A DNA stretch of 64,000 nt. Source: an uncultured Aquimarina sp. (GTDB lineage Bacteria > Bacteroidota > Bacteroidia > Flavobacteriales > Flavobacteriaceae). The stretch's first letter is position 1; every line of letters begins with the position of its first letter. Position numbers and translations under genes: made by a program. The notes beneath the pieces are model-generated. The model was given only the letters and a program-made list of their open reading frames with translations. It ran no database searches and was not told where the DNA came from. Location of the stretch: the NCBI GenBank assembly GCA_947503135.1, contig CANNCQ010000005.1:1-64000 (forward strand), given 5' to 3'. Positions 54,622 through 64,000 of this stretch are shown here, piece after piece.

Positions 54622-57420
54622 TTAAAATCTCCAATAAGTATTTACATAATAGGTAGTTCCGTTTCCTAGCCAAAACCTATTACCAAAAAGAGAAAACTCT
54701 CTATTTCGATCTTGGTTTAAATCATTAAAATTCGAATTTCTGGATTGTTCGAAACCACCCGTTTTAAAAATTTGATTTAATATATTTTGAATCCCCAAAG
54801 TGAATCCTATGTAGTTATTATTTTTAGTTTTCCAAGACTTGCCACCTATTGCATTCCATAAAAAATAACCTCCAAAATCTTCTTGCTTCAATAACTCCCT
54901 TGCACGTTCTTCTGTATAATTTAACAGTGGCTGCCCATCGATATCTGTCGCAAAATTTTGTGTTCTAGTAAATGGACTAATGTCTATAAAGGCATCTAAA
55001 AAATAATTTAATTGGGTAGAAAACCACCAGTACGATGGATCGCGATAACTAAATCCTAAACCATATACTTGTTGAGGTCCATTAGCTAAGCGGTAATTTC
55101 TCAAACTAGATTCTCCCAAAATTAAAGGCTCTTCAAAACTATCCGAAGTAATATATAAATTAGGATTGTTCACGAAAATATGTTTTCCATAAGCCATTGA
55201 TAAATTTACCGTTAATTCACTTGTAGCTTGAATTTCTGCTCCAACCTCTATACCCCTATTTAAAGTTTTAACACCCGTGATAATTTCTTGAATAAAAGCC
55301 GAACTGTCGTTTCTATTTAGTGATGCAATATTTTCTGTAAAAAAGAAAGAAATATCTGTCATATTATTTCTAGTAATGTAATAGCCCGAAAGCCGCGCTA
55401 AAATACGTCCGTATTGATAATTTAATGATCCATCGAACTGAAGCTGTTGTTCTTGCTCTAAGTCAATAACCGTATCATTGTTTTGTCTCGGGTTGGAGAA
55501 ACTCTGCCTTATTGTTGGCGGCGATACAATAAAATTTAAAGATGATGAAGCATATAATTTATTTGTTAATTGATACGTAGCTCCCATTTTAAAACCATAG
55601 CCAATAAAATTTAATTTTTTACTTTTTCCTAAAGACAACTGCCCAGGATAGTTTCCATTTTCATAATTACCAATGCGCTGATAGCTTGTTTTAGATAAAG
55701 ATAAACCCACAAATGCATCCCATTTTGGGATCGAAAAATTTGCCTGAAAAAACCCATTATAATTGAGCGCTTTAATAGTATAGTTATACCTAAATTTATC
55801 TCCTTTACTTACCACTCTATTTGGAGTAAGTAAATTATTCTGAGCATTATCTCCTTCTGAAAAACCATCTACATCTAAAAACCCACTCGACCCCAATAAA
55901 TCGGTAATCTCGGCATAGTTTTTACTATTTAATATACTCGTAGCTAATTTGGCATTTAGATTAATTTTTGAAGATAAATCGTAATTTAATATGCAGTTGA
56001 CAGCTATAAAATTATCCTCTACAGTATCATTGTAAAGAGCATAAACCCCTGTTGCCGTTTGTTCGTTTCTTCTATACAAGTCATCCCAATCTAATTGACC
56101 TTCCTCCCTAAAATTTTGGCTAGCCCTGAAAGCACTTTCAAAGTTTTCCTGCCCTTCATTACGGAGAAAAAAACTAGGCAATCTTTGATAATACGAAGGA
56201 TCGGGATTACGAGAAGTACCAATAAAAATTGGATTTTGATCTGTCGAAGCAGTACTGAGCTCTTTTCCATTAAATTCAAGTCTGCTATTGGAAGTTTTAC
56301 CTGTTTTTAACAAAAAATTATTTTGAACAGATAACTTTTTATTAATGTCCCAAAAATGATTTATTGTAAAAATAGGTTCCTTTATATTCTTGATTCGTGA
56401 ATTTCGAAGATCTCCATTTTGCGTTCCCCAATATGAATTGTATTTACGGCCTTTAAGATCAATAACCTCTTGTGTATTAGGCGATCTTTTCCCTCGTTTT
56501 ACAGGAGTAAATACTGTCGTTAAATTAACACGGTGTTTATTATTAATTTTTTTACTTATGCTACCAGCAGTACTAAAATTTTCAGTTGAAGTTCCTTCAA
56601 TAAAACCCTCTTTACCCCTTGCCGCTGATAAAGACAAACTATATGCCCAACCGCTTAACAACTGCCCTGAATGAACTGTCGCCATTACCCTACCTTGATA
56701 TGACCTGTTAGTACTTGCAAAAGATAGTTTGGCTCCCTTCCCATATTTACTAGCATCAAACTGAAGCTGATTTACCCCAACTAAATTTCCAAATGTTTGT
56801 TTATTTGCCTGTCCATAAGCTGTGAATTCCTGACTTCGCAGCATATCGTTTAGTCCGGACCAATTACTCCAGTTTGGCCTATGATTAAAAAACGAATTCA
56901 TTTCCACACCATTAAACAACACTTTTGAATATTCGTTGCCCAACCCCCTAACTTTAAAAAACGTACTACCCCAGTTGAAAGCAACACTACTTAAAAAAGC
57001 ATCCCTATTAGATTGAAGTAAAGTTTGACTTTGTGAAATATCATTATCATTATACGCCACATTACTATTTAATTCGATAGTTGTAAAAAGCTCCTGTTGC
57101 TTCTTTAAATCTAAAACCATCACTATCTTTCCAATATTTGTAATAGCTTTTTCAGTTATAACAATGGGGAACTTTTTATCAACATGCCCTTTTAAATGTA
57201 TTATAATTAGTTGTTCCCCAAAAGGCAAGTTCCCCTCTAAACTAAATTCGCCATTAAAACCTGATGTTGTTTCCCAGTGAGTTCCATCAATACTTACCGA
57301 AGCATTCATTAATACTTCGTTAGTACTTTCCGAATAAATAACACCTTTTACTATCGAATTTTGCGCATTAACAATTAACGAAAAGAAAAACATTATTAAT
57401 ATAATATTTCTCGAAAACAT
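54622..57420 (-). CDS. TonB-dependent outer-membrane receptor
   Basis: A 932-residue receptor. After a signal peptide (IVNAQ, about residue 19) comes a carboxypeptidase-regulatory-like domain (SIVKGVIYSESTNEVLMNASVSI), the plug (FFKVRGLGNEYSKVLFNGVEMN), and the beta-barrel, ending with an aromatic residue (YYVNTYWRF). There is no SusD partner, so it is not a classic SusCD pair; the DUF5689 lipoprotein takes that place. It is divergent from the exported nuclease across 46 bases. Substrate uptake is TonB-driven, but identity cannot be read from the sequence. Confidence 0.92.
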   Translation of the reverse strand: MFSRNIILIMFFFSLIVNAQNSIVKGVIYSESTNEVLMNASVSIDGTHWETTSGFNGEFSLEGNLPFGEQLIIIHLKGHVDKKFPIVITEKAITNIGKIVMVLDLKKQQELFTTIELNSNVAYNDNDISQSQTLLQSNRDAFLSSVAFNWGSTFFKVRGLGNEYSKVLFNGVEMNSFFNHRPNWSNWSGLNDMLRSQEFTAYGQANKQTFGNLVGVNQLQFDASKYGKGAKLSFASTNRSYQGRVMATVHSGQLLSGWAYSLSLSAARGKEGFIEGTSTENFSTAGSISKKINNKHRVNLTTVFTPVKRGKRSPNTQEVIDLKGRKYNSYWGTQNGDLRNSRIKNIKEPIFTINHFWDINKKLSVQNNFLLKTGKTSNSRLEFNGKELSTASTDQNPIFIGTSRNPDPSYYQRLPSFFLRNEGQENFESAFRASQNFREEGQLDWDDLYRRNEQTATGVYALYNDTVEDNFIAVNCILNYDLSSKINLNAKLATSILNSKNYAEITDLLGSSGFLDVDGFSEGDNAQNNLLTPNRVVSKGDKFRYNYTIKALNYNGFFQANFSIPKWDAFVGLSLSKTSYQRIGNYENGNYPGQLSLGKSKKLNFIGYGFKMGATYQLTNKLYASSSLNFIVSPPTIRQSFSNPRQNNDTVIDLEQEQQLQFDGSLNYQYGRILARLSGYYITRNNMTDISFFFTENIASLNRNDSSAFIQEIITGVKTLNRGIEVGAEIQATSELTVNLSMAYGKHIFVNNPNLYITSDSFEEPLILGESSLRNYRLANGPQQVYGLGFSYRDPSYWWFSTQLNYFLDAFIDISPFTRTQNFATDIDGQPLLNYTEERARELLKQEDFGGYFLWNAIGGKSWKTKNNNYIGFTLGIQNILNQIFKTGGFEQSRNSNFNDLNQDRNREFSLFGNRFWLGNGTTYYVNTYWRF

Positions 57421-57466
57421 ATTTTAAATTGTTGATTTATAGATAGTTGTAAATATATAAAAAATT

Positions 57467-58501
57467 ATGAATAAGAAAATAATGACATTTATTGTCCTTC
57501 TCATCGTACTAAAAAGCAATCTGTTTTCTCAAACTAACACTTACCAAATAGCCACAGTTGCATTCTATAATTTGGAAAATTTATTTGACGCTATCGATGA
57601 GCCAACAACGTTTGACGATGATTATACTCCACTTGGAAAAAAGGCTTGGACTGATAAAAAAATAGCTCTTAAAATAAAAAATTTAAGTGGCGTTATTTCT
57701 GAAATTGGTGATGAAGTAACAAAACTACCTCCTGCAATTATTGGAGTTTCCGAAGTTGAAAATAGAAATATATTATTACAATTGGTGTCGCATACAAATT
57801 TAAATGCTGTTGACTATGGTGTTGCTCATTTTAATTCTCCCGATAGGCGTGGTATAGATGTAGCTTTATTATTCGATAGAAAAAGATTTAGACTTACTAA
57901 TACAAATAAGCACGTATTGTTGCTAAAAGATAGCTACGGAAAACGAATTTATACAAGAGATCAATTGTGTGTTTCTGGCTACTTGGGTGATGAATTAATT
58001 TACTGTATTGTAAATCATTGGCCTTCAAGAAGAGGTGGAGAAAAAAGAAGTAGTAGCAAACGTATTGAAGCCGCGAAGCTTTGTTTAAAAATAACCGATT
58101 CAATTTATAGAATCACTCCAAAAGCAAACATTATTATTATGGGTGATTTCAATGACGACCCAACTAATGATAGTTTAAAGAGGGTATTAAAAACAAAGGG
58201 CTCCGCAAAACATAATTCTGAATTTAACTATTTCTATAATCCTATGGAACAAATGAAAAAACGTGGCTTAGGCACATTAGCTTACAGAGACAAATGGAAT
58301 ATTTTTGATCAGCTTATTTTCTCAAACACAATGCTAGACAGCATTGGTTTACAACTTTACAAAACCAATATTTTTTGTCCAAAATATGTAACTCAAAGCT
58401 CGGGAAAGTATAAAGGATACCCTAAAAGATCGACATCAGAAGAGATTGGATTTAGCGATCATTTTGCAGTGTATAGTTATTTAATTAAACGTATTGATTA
58501 A
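57467..58501 (+). CDS. Exported endonuclease/exonuclease/phosphatase family protein
   Basis: A 344-residue protein with a signal peptide ending LFSQ (about residue 22). The EEP fold motifs are in order: VAFYNLENLFD (Asn), GVSEVENR (Glu), DFNDDPTN (Asp, Asn) and GFSDHFAV (Asp, His), all expected for a magnesium-dependent phosphodiesterase. It could act on DNA, RNA or other phosphate esters outside the cytoplasm. Its start is 46 bases from the divergent receptor gene. The 3' end overlaps the opposing orphan gene by 21 bases. Confidence 0.9.
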   Translation: MNKKIMTFIVLLIVLKSNLFSQTNTYQIATVAFYNLENLFDAIDEPTTFDDDYTPLGKKAWTDKKIALKIKNLSGVISEIGDEVTKLPPAIIGVSEVENRNILLQLVSHTNLNAVDYGVAHFNSPDRRGIDVALLFDRKRFRLTNTNKHVLLLKDSYGKRIYTRDQLCVSGYLGDELIYCIVNHWPSRRGGEKRSSSKRIEAAKLCLKITDSIYRITPKANIIIMGDFNDDPTNDSLKRVLKTKGSAKHNSEFNYFYNPMEQMKKRGLGTLAYRDKWNIFDQLIFSNTMLDSIGLQLYKTNIFCPKYVTQSSGKYKGYPKRSTSEEIGFSDHFAVYSYLIKRID

Positions 58502-58915
58502 TATAGGTTTTCTAAACTCATTTACAATCATATTAACTCCTTCTATAACTTTAGTTTTACAAGCTTTAACAGACCAATCGTTCCTCCCGCCTTCATACAT
58601 ATAAAGGTTATAATTGTAATCATTTCCGGGCTTTAACGCCTTAACTTCCCCTAAAATTTTAATAGGTATATTAACTGTCTTTGTGCTTGCTTTATTTATT
58701 AAGTAAACTCCAGTTCCTACGAGTTGATTTCCCCTTTTAAGCTCTAAGTATATAGTACTTTTTTTTAGTGCCTTATAAGCTATGCTGTAATTGGAGTAGC
58801 TGCTAGCCGGCCTTAGTCGCATTTTGGGCTCTTTCGCAAATTTAACATAAGCCTGAGCATTCACTTGAGAATGAAAAGAGAAAAAAAGTAAAATTAAAAA
58901 GATGAATTTTTTCAT
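58481..58915 (-). CDS. Secreted protein of unknown function
   Basis: A 144-residue protein with a signal peptide ending QVNAQ (residue 21). The mature part is a beta-rich sequence (YVKFAKEPKMRLRPASSYSN; STIYLELKRGNQLVG; VNIPIKILGEVKALKPG) that could form a single beta-sandwich. I do not recognise a family. It overlaps the nuclease end by 21 bases, tail to tail. It lies 94 bases downstream of the GH86-like gene on the same strand and might be its accessory module. Confidence 0.65.
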   Translation of the reverse strand: MKKFIFLILLFFSFHSQVNAQAYVKFAKEPKMRLRPASSYSNYSIAYKALKKSTIYLELKRGNQLVGTGVYLINKASTKTVNIPIKILGEVKALKPGNDYNYNLYMYEGGRNDWSVKACKTKVIEGVNMIVNEFRKPILINTFN

Positions 58916-59009
58916 AATTTACAATAAGTGAGCTACTAGATACATTATATCAAAAAATATGCCGCATATACCAAATATCAATTATTGCGCTACAAAATAT
59001 ATTACTTAA

Positions 59010-61061
59010 TTACTTTTTAAACTTATAATTGCCCCCTCCAGAAGTTTGTAAAAAGTACTCTCCTTTTTTAATAGTAGAAATATCAATTGTTTCTCCATTA
59101 TTATAGAATTTTAGTCGTTTTACAACTTTACCGTCAGCATCAACAATTTTAGGAGCCTTACATTCTATTGCAGGAGATATATTAAGCAAATTACCTCCAT
59201 GACTAGGAAAAACAGGAGCATTATTTTCAACGTAGTTTTCATTATCTACATCTGAGGAAAATATCTCTGTATTAATAACCACTGAACTTATTTTTCCACC
59301 ATCATCAGCAAAACTTACTGTAACCTCATTTTGTTCTTTCAAATACGACATCGGAATTGGCACAACCAAAGTTCCAAAAAAGAAATCTCTATTATTTTGA
59401 TTATATCCAGCCCAATTTGATGGCGTCAAAACATATTCGCCATTTAGCTTAATTATTGGCTTCATATCCGAAGCTCGAGAGCGTCCAAAACTAAGTCTTA
59501 TATTGGCTTTTCCCTTTCCTGTTATTACTTTTTTAAATTCGAATTTAATAGGTGTATTTGCTACAATAGGCTGCAGTAATTGCTTCGAATAGTTATCATA
59601 CTCAACAATTGATGTTGCAAACGTTGTTTTTTCTGGCACATCGCAAATCATCATAAAAGTTTCATGCGGATCAATATCGAGTTGATCGATATGTAAATCT
59701 GTATTTGCTTCTGTTAATTCTAAAACTCCATCTTGATTTGCATATAGTCTTCTTAGGGTATAATTAGTTACTTTAACTATATCATTGTTCGTAAAACTAA
59801 AATTTAAAGTTTGAGTGATGTCCGAAAGGTTATTGCAAACAATATACCATTTGCCTTTGTTGTAAAATGAGTTTACTTGTATATCAGGATTATTCGACGA
59901 TATATAAACCCTCTCGCCGGCTACGTCTTCCCAAAATTCATAAAATTTCACTAAATCTGTGTATGCATAAGCACCTTCGATTGTTTTTCGAAGTAATGCC
60001 CATGGGTGTGGATTTGCTTTAGGATTATTTTTTACATCTGAATAAAATTTTTCTTCCTTTCCAAAAATATAAGGTACCGCCTTTGCAATAGCATTTGGTT
60101 TATCCATAAAGGACATCGCAAAATTATTTAAAGACTGAACAATAAATGTAGCATACTGAGGGGTGTATTGTGTACCCTCCCAATCAGGAACTTTTAAGCC
60201 GTATTCAGTAATTACATGTGGTTTTAATTGATTCCATTTTGAATAACTATAACTATCTATTAAATCTAAAATAGCATCTGTGTTACTTCCTGAACAATAA
60301 TTTAGAGTCCCAGAATCTTTATCTAATACATCATATAATTTAGAGGATATAAAATCTACATCATTACCTGCTTCATCTAAAAAAAGCTTATGTGTTTCTT
60401 CCCAATTTTTAAAATTATTCAACTCAAATAAAGGCCTTGAACTACTAAATCCTCCTACTTTTACATTTGGTAATTCTTTTTTAAAAACCTTAGCTACAGA
60501 CCCATAAAATTTTGAAATTTGTTTTTTTACTGATATTGGATCTCCAGAAAATAAGTAAGCGCTTTCAAAAGGCTCATCCATAAGTTCATAATACTTGGGC
60601 TCTTTTGGAAACAACGTTTTTATAAATTCGGCCATTTTTAGCGCTGCGGTTTCCGCATTTGCATTTGGATCAAAAACCTTAAAAGGAATTTTTTGAGTTA
60701 AGATAAAATCTGATGACCCAAATTTTTTGAATGTTGGATTAGCTCCAATTTCTTTTTGTAATGTTTTTAAATTGCCCTGAATTTTATTAATTGATATTGT
60801 TTGCAAATTACTATTGGGCTCGGGTCCATATAAATTTTTTGCAGGATGAGATCCAATTTTCCCAAATATAAAGTCAGCTTCTTCATTTAATTCTTGACTC
60901 GTATACGAAGATTGCAAACCAAAATACTTATTCCTATCAAGTTTATTAATTTTTCCAATGTATTTTTTTATTCCCAAATCAAGGGATATCGTAGCCTCCT
61001 GGGCATACGATGAATAAAAAAAACAAAATAAAGAAATAGAGGTAAGTAATATTGACTTCAT
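59010..61061 (-). CDS. Secreted GH86-like glycoside hydrolase (agarase/porphyranase type)
   Basis: A 683-residue exported protein with a signal peptide ending SSYAQ (residue 21). The catalytic part (about residues 45-400) has a TIM-barrel, clan GH-A pattern: YYELMDEPF, where Glu163 is the likely acid/base (the usual Asn before it is Asp), and VITEYGLKV, with likely nucleophile Glu286. Beta-rich domains follow (about 400-480 and 490-620). The last about 45 residues (KVVKRLKFYNNGETIDIS, KKGEYFLQTS, YKFKK) resemble a type IX secretion C-terminal signal. GH86 enzymes cut agar or porphyran. The family call rests on motif resemblance; the substrate is unproven. Confidence 0.68.
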   Translation of the reverse strand: MKSILLTSISLFCFFYSSYAQEATISLDLGIKKYIGKINKLDRNKYFGLQSSYTSQELNEEADFIFGKIGSHPAKNLYGPEPNSNLQTISINKIQGNLKTLQKEIGANPTFKKFGSSDFILTQKIPFKVFDPNANAETAALKMAEFIKTLFPKEPKYYELMDEPFESAYLFSGDPISVKKQISKFYGSVAKVFKKELPNVKVGGFSSSRPLFELNNFKNWEETHKLFLDEAGNDVDFISSKLYDVLDKDSGTLNYCSGSNTDAILDLIDSYSYSKWNQLKPHVITEYGLKVPDWEGTQYTPQYATFIVQSLNNFAMSFMDKPNAIAKAVPYIFGKEEKFYSDVKNNPKANPHPWALLRKTIEGAYAYTDLVKFYEFWEDVAGERVYISSNNPDIQVNSFYNKGKWYIVCNNLSDITQTLNFSFTNNDIVKVTNYTLRRLYANQDGVLELTEANTDLHIDQLDIDPHETFMMICDVPEKTTFATSIVEYDNYSKQLLQPIVANTPIKFEFKKVITGKGKANIRLSFGRSRASDMKPIIKLNGEYVLTPSNWAGYNQNNRDFFFGTLVVPIPMSYLKEQNEVTVSFADDGGKISSVVINTEIFSSDVDNENYVENNAPVFPSHGGNLLNISPAIECKAPKIVDADGKVVKRLKFYNNGETIDISTIKKGEYFLQTSGGGNYKFKK

Positions 61062-61110
61062 AGGGGTATATCAAATTAAATTAAGCAATATTCTAAAAAA
61101 ATAGAATAGA

Positions 61111-61551
61111 TTAAAACCAAACTTTCCACGGTATTCTTGATAGTATCAATAATAGTGCTAATGTGTAAAAAATTGTCAAAAATTTAAATTTTGGACCTGA
61201 CACTAACTGTTTTTTATGCTTAGAATAACCAATAGTTATCAATACTGCAGCCAATAACATTACCGTAGGATGTTCTATATGATAAAGTCGTAAATCAGCA
61301 TTTTTCATTATATCTTTTACCGACACATCATCGTTAAACCATTGAATTTTACTTGAAGTAAAATAAAGAATCATTCCAAACAGAAACTGCAAATGCGTCG
61401 CTATTAAAGTAAGTAATGCCAACCTAAAATCTTTTGGTTGGTATTCCTTTTTTAAAAATGCACCAATTATAAAATTTACGGTTGCTATTGTGGCTACTAT
61501 AACCACCATATACGCCCAATAAGAGTGGATATTTTTTAAAACTGACTCCAT
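61111..61551 (-). CDS. Four-helix membrane protein of unknown function (cytochrome b-like)
   Basis: A 146-residue protein with four hydrophobic segments (about residues 12-31, 43-62, 92-110 and 122-139). Conserved-looking His residues (HSYWAYM, THLQFLFG, YHIEHPTVML) lie near the segment ends, as in small cytochrome b-like proteins, but the heme axial pattern is not clear. No family is certain. It sits between the GH86-like gene and pgi on the minus strand, with 49 bases to the former. Confidence 0.7.
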   Translation of the reverse strand: MESVLKNIHSYWAYMVVIVATIATVNFIIGAFLKKEYQPKDFRLALLTLIATHLQFLFGMILYFTSSKIQWFNDDVSVKDIMKNADLRLYHIEHPTVMLLAAVLITIGYSKHKKQLVSGPKFKFLTIFYTLALLLILSRIPWKVWF

Positions 61552-61587
61552 AGTTGTTTATTAGTTTAGAAGAATAATGTATGTATT

Positions 61588-61618
61588 AAACTAGGTTCAC
61601 CTAAGCAAACCTAGTTTT
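61588..61618 (-). terminator. Possible terminator after pgi
   Basis: Stem AAACTAGGTT with AACCTAGTTT and a 10-base loop. The T-run on the minus strand is weak (TTTAATAC), so efficiency is doubtful. It lies only 5 bases beyond the pgi stop. Confidence 0.5.
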
Positions 61619-61623
61619 TGAAA

Positions 61624-63261
61624 TTAATTTAAATATGCCTTTAACAATTCGTTAGTAGAGCTATCGTGTTTTGAAATTGACTTTGAAGTAATTTCCCCCA
61701 AAATATTAGTAGCCAGTTGTTTTCCTAACTCCACGCCCCATTGATCGTAGCTATATATATTCCAAACTACTCCTTGTACAAAAATACGATGTTCGTACAT
61801 TGCTACTAAAGCCCCTAAGCTTTTAGGCGTTAACTTGTCTATCAACAATGTAGTTGTAGGTCTGTTCCCAGAAAACACTTTATACGGAGCTAGCTTTGCT
61901 ATTTCTTTTTCTGAAAGGCTTTTCTCTTTCAATTCAGAAATTACTTCTGCTTCTGTTTTACCATTCATTAAAGCTTCCGTTTGTGCGAAAAAGTTAGCCA
62001 TCAATTTATCGTGATGCTCTTTATCTCCAAATAATGAAGATTTAAATCCGATAAATTCTGCCGGAATAATTTTAGTTCCTTGATGTATTAACTGAAAAAA
62101 GGCATGTTGTGAATTAGTTCCTGCCTCTCCCCAAATAACAGTTCCTGTTTGGTAATTAACAGCATCTCCGTTCCTATCTACTCCCTTACCATTACTCTCC
62201 ATAATGCCTTGTTGTAAATACGCCGGTAAACGGTGTAAATATTGGTTATATGGAATTATAGCTTCTGTCTCTACAGCATAAAAATTATTATACCATACGG
62301 TTAACAAACCTAATACAACAGGTATGTTTTGCTCGAATGGTGTGTTTTTGAAATGTGTATCCATTTCATTTGCTCCCTGAAGCAATTCGTCGAATTGTTC
62401 AAAACCTATGGATAAAGCAACTGACAAACCTACAGCACTCCATAAAGAGAATCTTCCTCCTACCCAATCCCATAAAGGGAAAATATTTTCTTCGGCAATA
62501 CCAAATTCCGTTACATTTTTAATGTTGCTTGAAACCGCTACAAAATGCTTACTTACCTGTGAAGCGTCAGCTTTTTCAATAAACCATGTACGAGCAGTAG
62601 TAGCATTAGAAAGCGTTTCTTGCGTGGAAAATGTTTTAGAAACCACAACAAACAAAGTTGTTTCAGGGTCAAAATTCTTTAAATTTTGGTGAATATGATC
62701 TCCATCGACATTTGATATAAAATGAACCTTTAAATGATTTTTATAATATTCTAATGCTTCCGTAATCATTACAGGGCCAAGGTCCGATCCTCCAATACCT
62801 ATATTAACTATATCTGTAATTGATTTACCTGTGTACCCTTTATGAGCTCCAGAAATCACCTTATCACAAAAGCCCTTAATTTTTTGTTTTACAGCATCTA
62901 CTTCAGGCACAACATTATCACCATCAATAAGTATAGTATCAGTCTTCGGTGCTCTTAATGCCATATGCTGAACAGCTCTTCCTTCAGTAGCATTAATAGC
63001 ATCTCCTTTGTAGTAACTACTAATTGCATCCTTTAAACCTACTTCTTCGGCAAGGTCAACGAGTAACTTTAACGTAGTTTCGTCTATTCTATTTTTTGAA
63101 AAGTCTACATAAAAATCTTTCCACTTAATGGTTAATTTTTCGCCTCTATTTTTATCCGAAGCAAATAACTCTTTTAAATGTGTATTTTTAGTCGCATTAA
63201 AGTGATCTTGTAATGCTTTCCAAGCTTTTGTTTGTGTTGGGTTTTGTGACGGTAATGCCAT
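61624..63261 (-). CDS. pgi: Glucose-6-phosphate isomerase
   Basis: A 545-residue glycolytic isomerase interconverting glucose 6-phosphate and fructose 6-phosphate. [63 protein letters not shown] and the [20 protein letters not shown] block are all family landmarks. Length is standard. The start at 63261 matches the family start ([15 protein letters not shown]). It overlaps the C-terminal end of the upstream M23 gene by 65 bases in a different frame. Confidence 0.97.
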   Translation of the reverse strand: MALPSQNPTQTKAWKALQDHFNATKNTHLKELFASDKNRGEKLTIKWKDFYVDFSKNRIDETTLKLLVDLAEEVGLKDAISSYYKGDAINATEGRAVQHMALRAPKTDTILIDGDNVVPEVDAVKQKIKGFCDKVISGAHKGYTGKSITDIVNIGIGGSDLGPVMITEALEYYKNHLKVHFISNVDGDHIHQNLKNFDPETTLFVVVSKTFSTQETLSNATTARTWFIEKADASQVSKHFVAVSSNIKNVTEFGIAEENIFPLWDWVGGRFSLWSAVGLSVALSIGFEQFDELLQGANEMDTHFKNTPFEQNIPVVLGLLTVWYNNFYAVETEAIIPYNQYLHRLPAYLQQGIMESNGKGVDRNGDAVNYQTGTVIWGEAGTNSQHAFFQLIHQGTKIIPAEFIGFKSSLFGDKEHHDKLMANFFAQTEALMNGKTEAEVISELKEKSLSEKEIAKLAPYKVFSGNRPTTTLLIDKLTPKSLGALVAMYEHRIFVQGVVWNIYSYDQWGVELGKQLATNILGEITSKSISKHDSSTNELLKAYLN

Positions 63262-64000
63262 TATCTATTTCAATTTTAGTATTAGGGTAAGTTATGGAAT
63301 CTAAGCTATATTTTAGGGGTTTTATAAAGCTAAAATAATCTTGCTTATATTTTTCTTCTAGATTTTTAGCGCTTGGTAATTTTTGTCGGTAAGGATCCCG
63401 TTGTTTTCCGTTTACCCAAAAACGATAACATACATGCGGCCCTGTAGCCAAACCTGTACTACCCACTTTACCAATCACTTGGCCTTGCTTAACAAACTGC
63501 CCTTTTTTTACTAAAATTTTGGACATGTGTAAGTATTGTGTGCTGTATTTCCTATTATGTTTAATTTTCACATACCGACCATTACCCGAGGTGTACCCTG
63601 CTTTTATAACTGTTCCGTTTGCAGTGGAAAGTATTGGTGTTCCTCTTGGCGCTGCATAATCTGTCCCTTTATGTGCTTTCCATCGTTTTTGAACAGGGTG
63701 ATAACGGCGAGGAGAAAAACGTGACGAAATTCTACTAAATTTCAAAGGTGCTTTTAAGAAAAAACTTTGTAATGATTTCGCGTTTTCATCATAAAAAGAA
63801 CGTTCTAATTGTTGATCTTCATTTTCAACACCGTATTCAAAAGCATAAAATGGAGATCCCGCATGTTCAAAAACAGCTGCTTCCACATTTTTAATACCAA
63901 CAAAGGTACCGTCTTCTAAATACTGTTCATTATAAATAACTTTAAAACGATCTCCCTTTTGTATTTTAAAAAAATCAATACTCCATTGATACACACCAGA
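63197..64000 (-). CDS. M23 family metallopeptidase, 5' end beyond the window
   Basis: The visible 267 residues are the C-terminal part of a larger peptidase; the reading frame is open at the window edge, where codons read [13 protein letters not shown]. The M23 domain has [14 protein letters not shown] with zinc His and Asp, YLHMSKI, and [13 protein letters not shown], where His-x-Cys replaces the usual HLHFE; the Cys in place of a catalytic His-adjacent residue is unusual but the HV pair keeps one His. The final about 30 residues ([18 protein letters not shown]) run into pgi. It is expected to be a peptidoglycan hydrolase. Confidence 0.88.
   Translation of the reverse strand, partial: SGVYQWSIDFFKIQKGDRFKVIYNEQYLEDGTFVGIKNVEAAVFEHAGSPFYAFEYGVENEDQQLERSFYDENAKSLQSFFLKAPLKFSRISSRFSPRRYHPVQKRWKAHKGTDYAAPRGTPILSTANGTVIKAGYTSGNGRYVKIKHNRKYSTQYLHMSKILVKKGQFVKQGQVIGKVGSTGLATGPHVCYRFWVNGKQRDPYRQKLPSAKNLEEKYKQDYFSFIKPLKYSLDSITYPNTKIEIDNGITVTKPNTNKSLESITRSL

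Noticed and set aside
52711..61061. A full polysaccharide-utilisation locus around the TonB receptor and the GH86-like gene.
   Set aside because: No SusD-like lipoprotein, hybrid two-component regulator or additional glycoside hydrolases or sulfatases are present, so only single genes are supported.

Overview
The window comes from a member of the Bacteroidota, almost certainly a marine Flavobacteriaceae bacterium. DNA is AT-rich. Ribosome binding sites of the Shine-Dalgarno type are essentially absent, and the Bacteroidota -7 box TAnnTTTG recurs upstream of genes. Many families are lineage-typical: DUF6089/PorG-like, DUF4837, DUF5689, 2TM, HU-SPOR, PNP-like/GH3 pair, TonB-dependent receptor, OmpH pairs. 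No tRNA, rRNA, CRISPR array, prophage or transposase was found. Most of the window is core chromosome.

Layout. 0.2-2.3 kb: a lipoprotein made of 11-residue repeats, a lone CBM48 domain, a 2TM protein and folA. 2.3-6.1 kb: a DUF255 thioredoxin-like lipoprotein, dodecin, an Nfu scaffold and a small exported protein. 6.2-14.2 kb (minus strand): an envelope cluster read CBS protein - nadK - PorG-like - uppS - bamA - ompH - ompH, closed by a terminator, then murI. 14.2-18.8 kb: pdxJ, an alpha/beta hydrolase, a FadL-type porin and an SGNH lipoprotein. 18.8-22.3 kb: tig, clpP and clpX, each unit bounded by strong terminators. 22.3-26.2 kb: a DjlA-like protein, a bacilliredoxin, and a lipid group (acyltransferase, acyl-ACP desaturase, HD hydrolase).

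26.2-32.6 kb (minus strand): surface-polysaccharide genes (UDP-glucuronate decarboxylase, initiating sugar transferase) behind a translationally coupled GH3-family enzyme and nucleoside-phosphorylase-like protein, and an M23 peptidase. 32.8-39.2 kb: tatA, then tex, DUF4837 lipoprotein, an MltD-like transglycosylase and pgk. 39.4-46.1 kb: holB, a saccharopine dehydrogenase-like enzyme, DUF423, gpsA, dprA, an HU-SPOR protein and a thioesterase. 46.1-46.6 kb is the only gap above 300 bp; it holds a terminator, a 16-bp direct repeat and a long-range inverted repeat.

46.6-52.7 kb: an M3 oligopeptidase, an ECF sigma factor with a small zinc-finger putative anti-sigma protein, a UbiA-like membrane protein, a ketoacyl synthase III and a glycosyltransferase. 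52.7-61.6 kb is the most accessory part: a Spy/CpxP-like protein, a DUF5689 lipoprotein plus TonB-dependent receptor divergent from an exported endonuclease/exonuclease/phosphatase, an orphan secreted protein, and a secreted GH86-like glycoside hydrolase with a probable type IX secretion tail. The window ends with pgi overlapping a partial M23 peptidase.

Nothing here is a clearly new multi-gene system. The best candidates are the receptor/DUF5689/nuclease locus (possible nucleic-acid or phosphodiester scavenging), the GH3/nucleoside-phosphorylase-like pair, and the sigma/zinc-finger pair. All functional calls rest on motif recognition by eye, without database searches.
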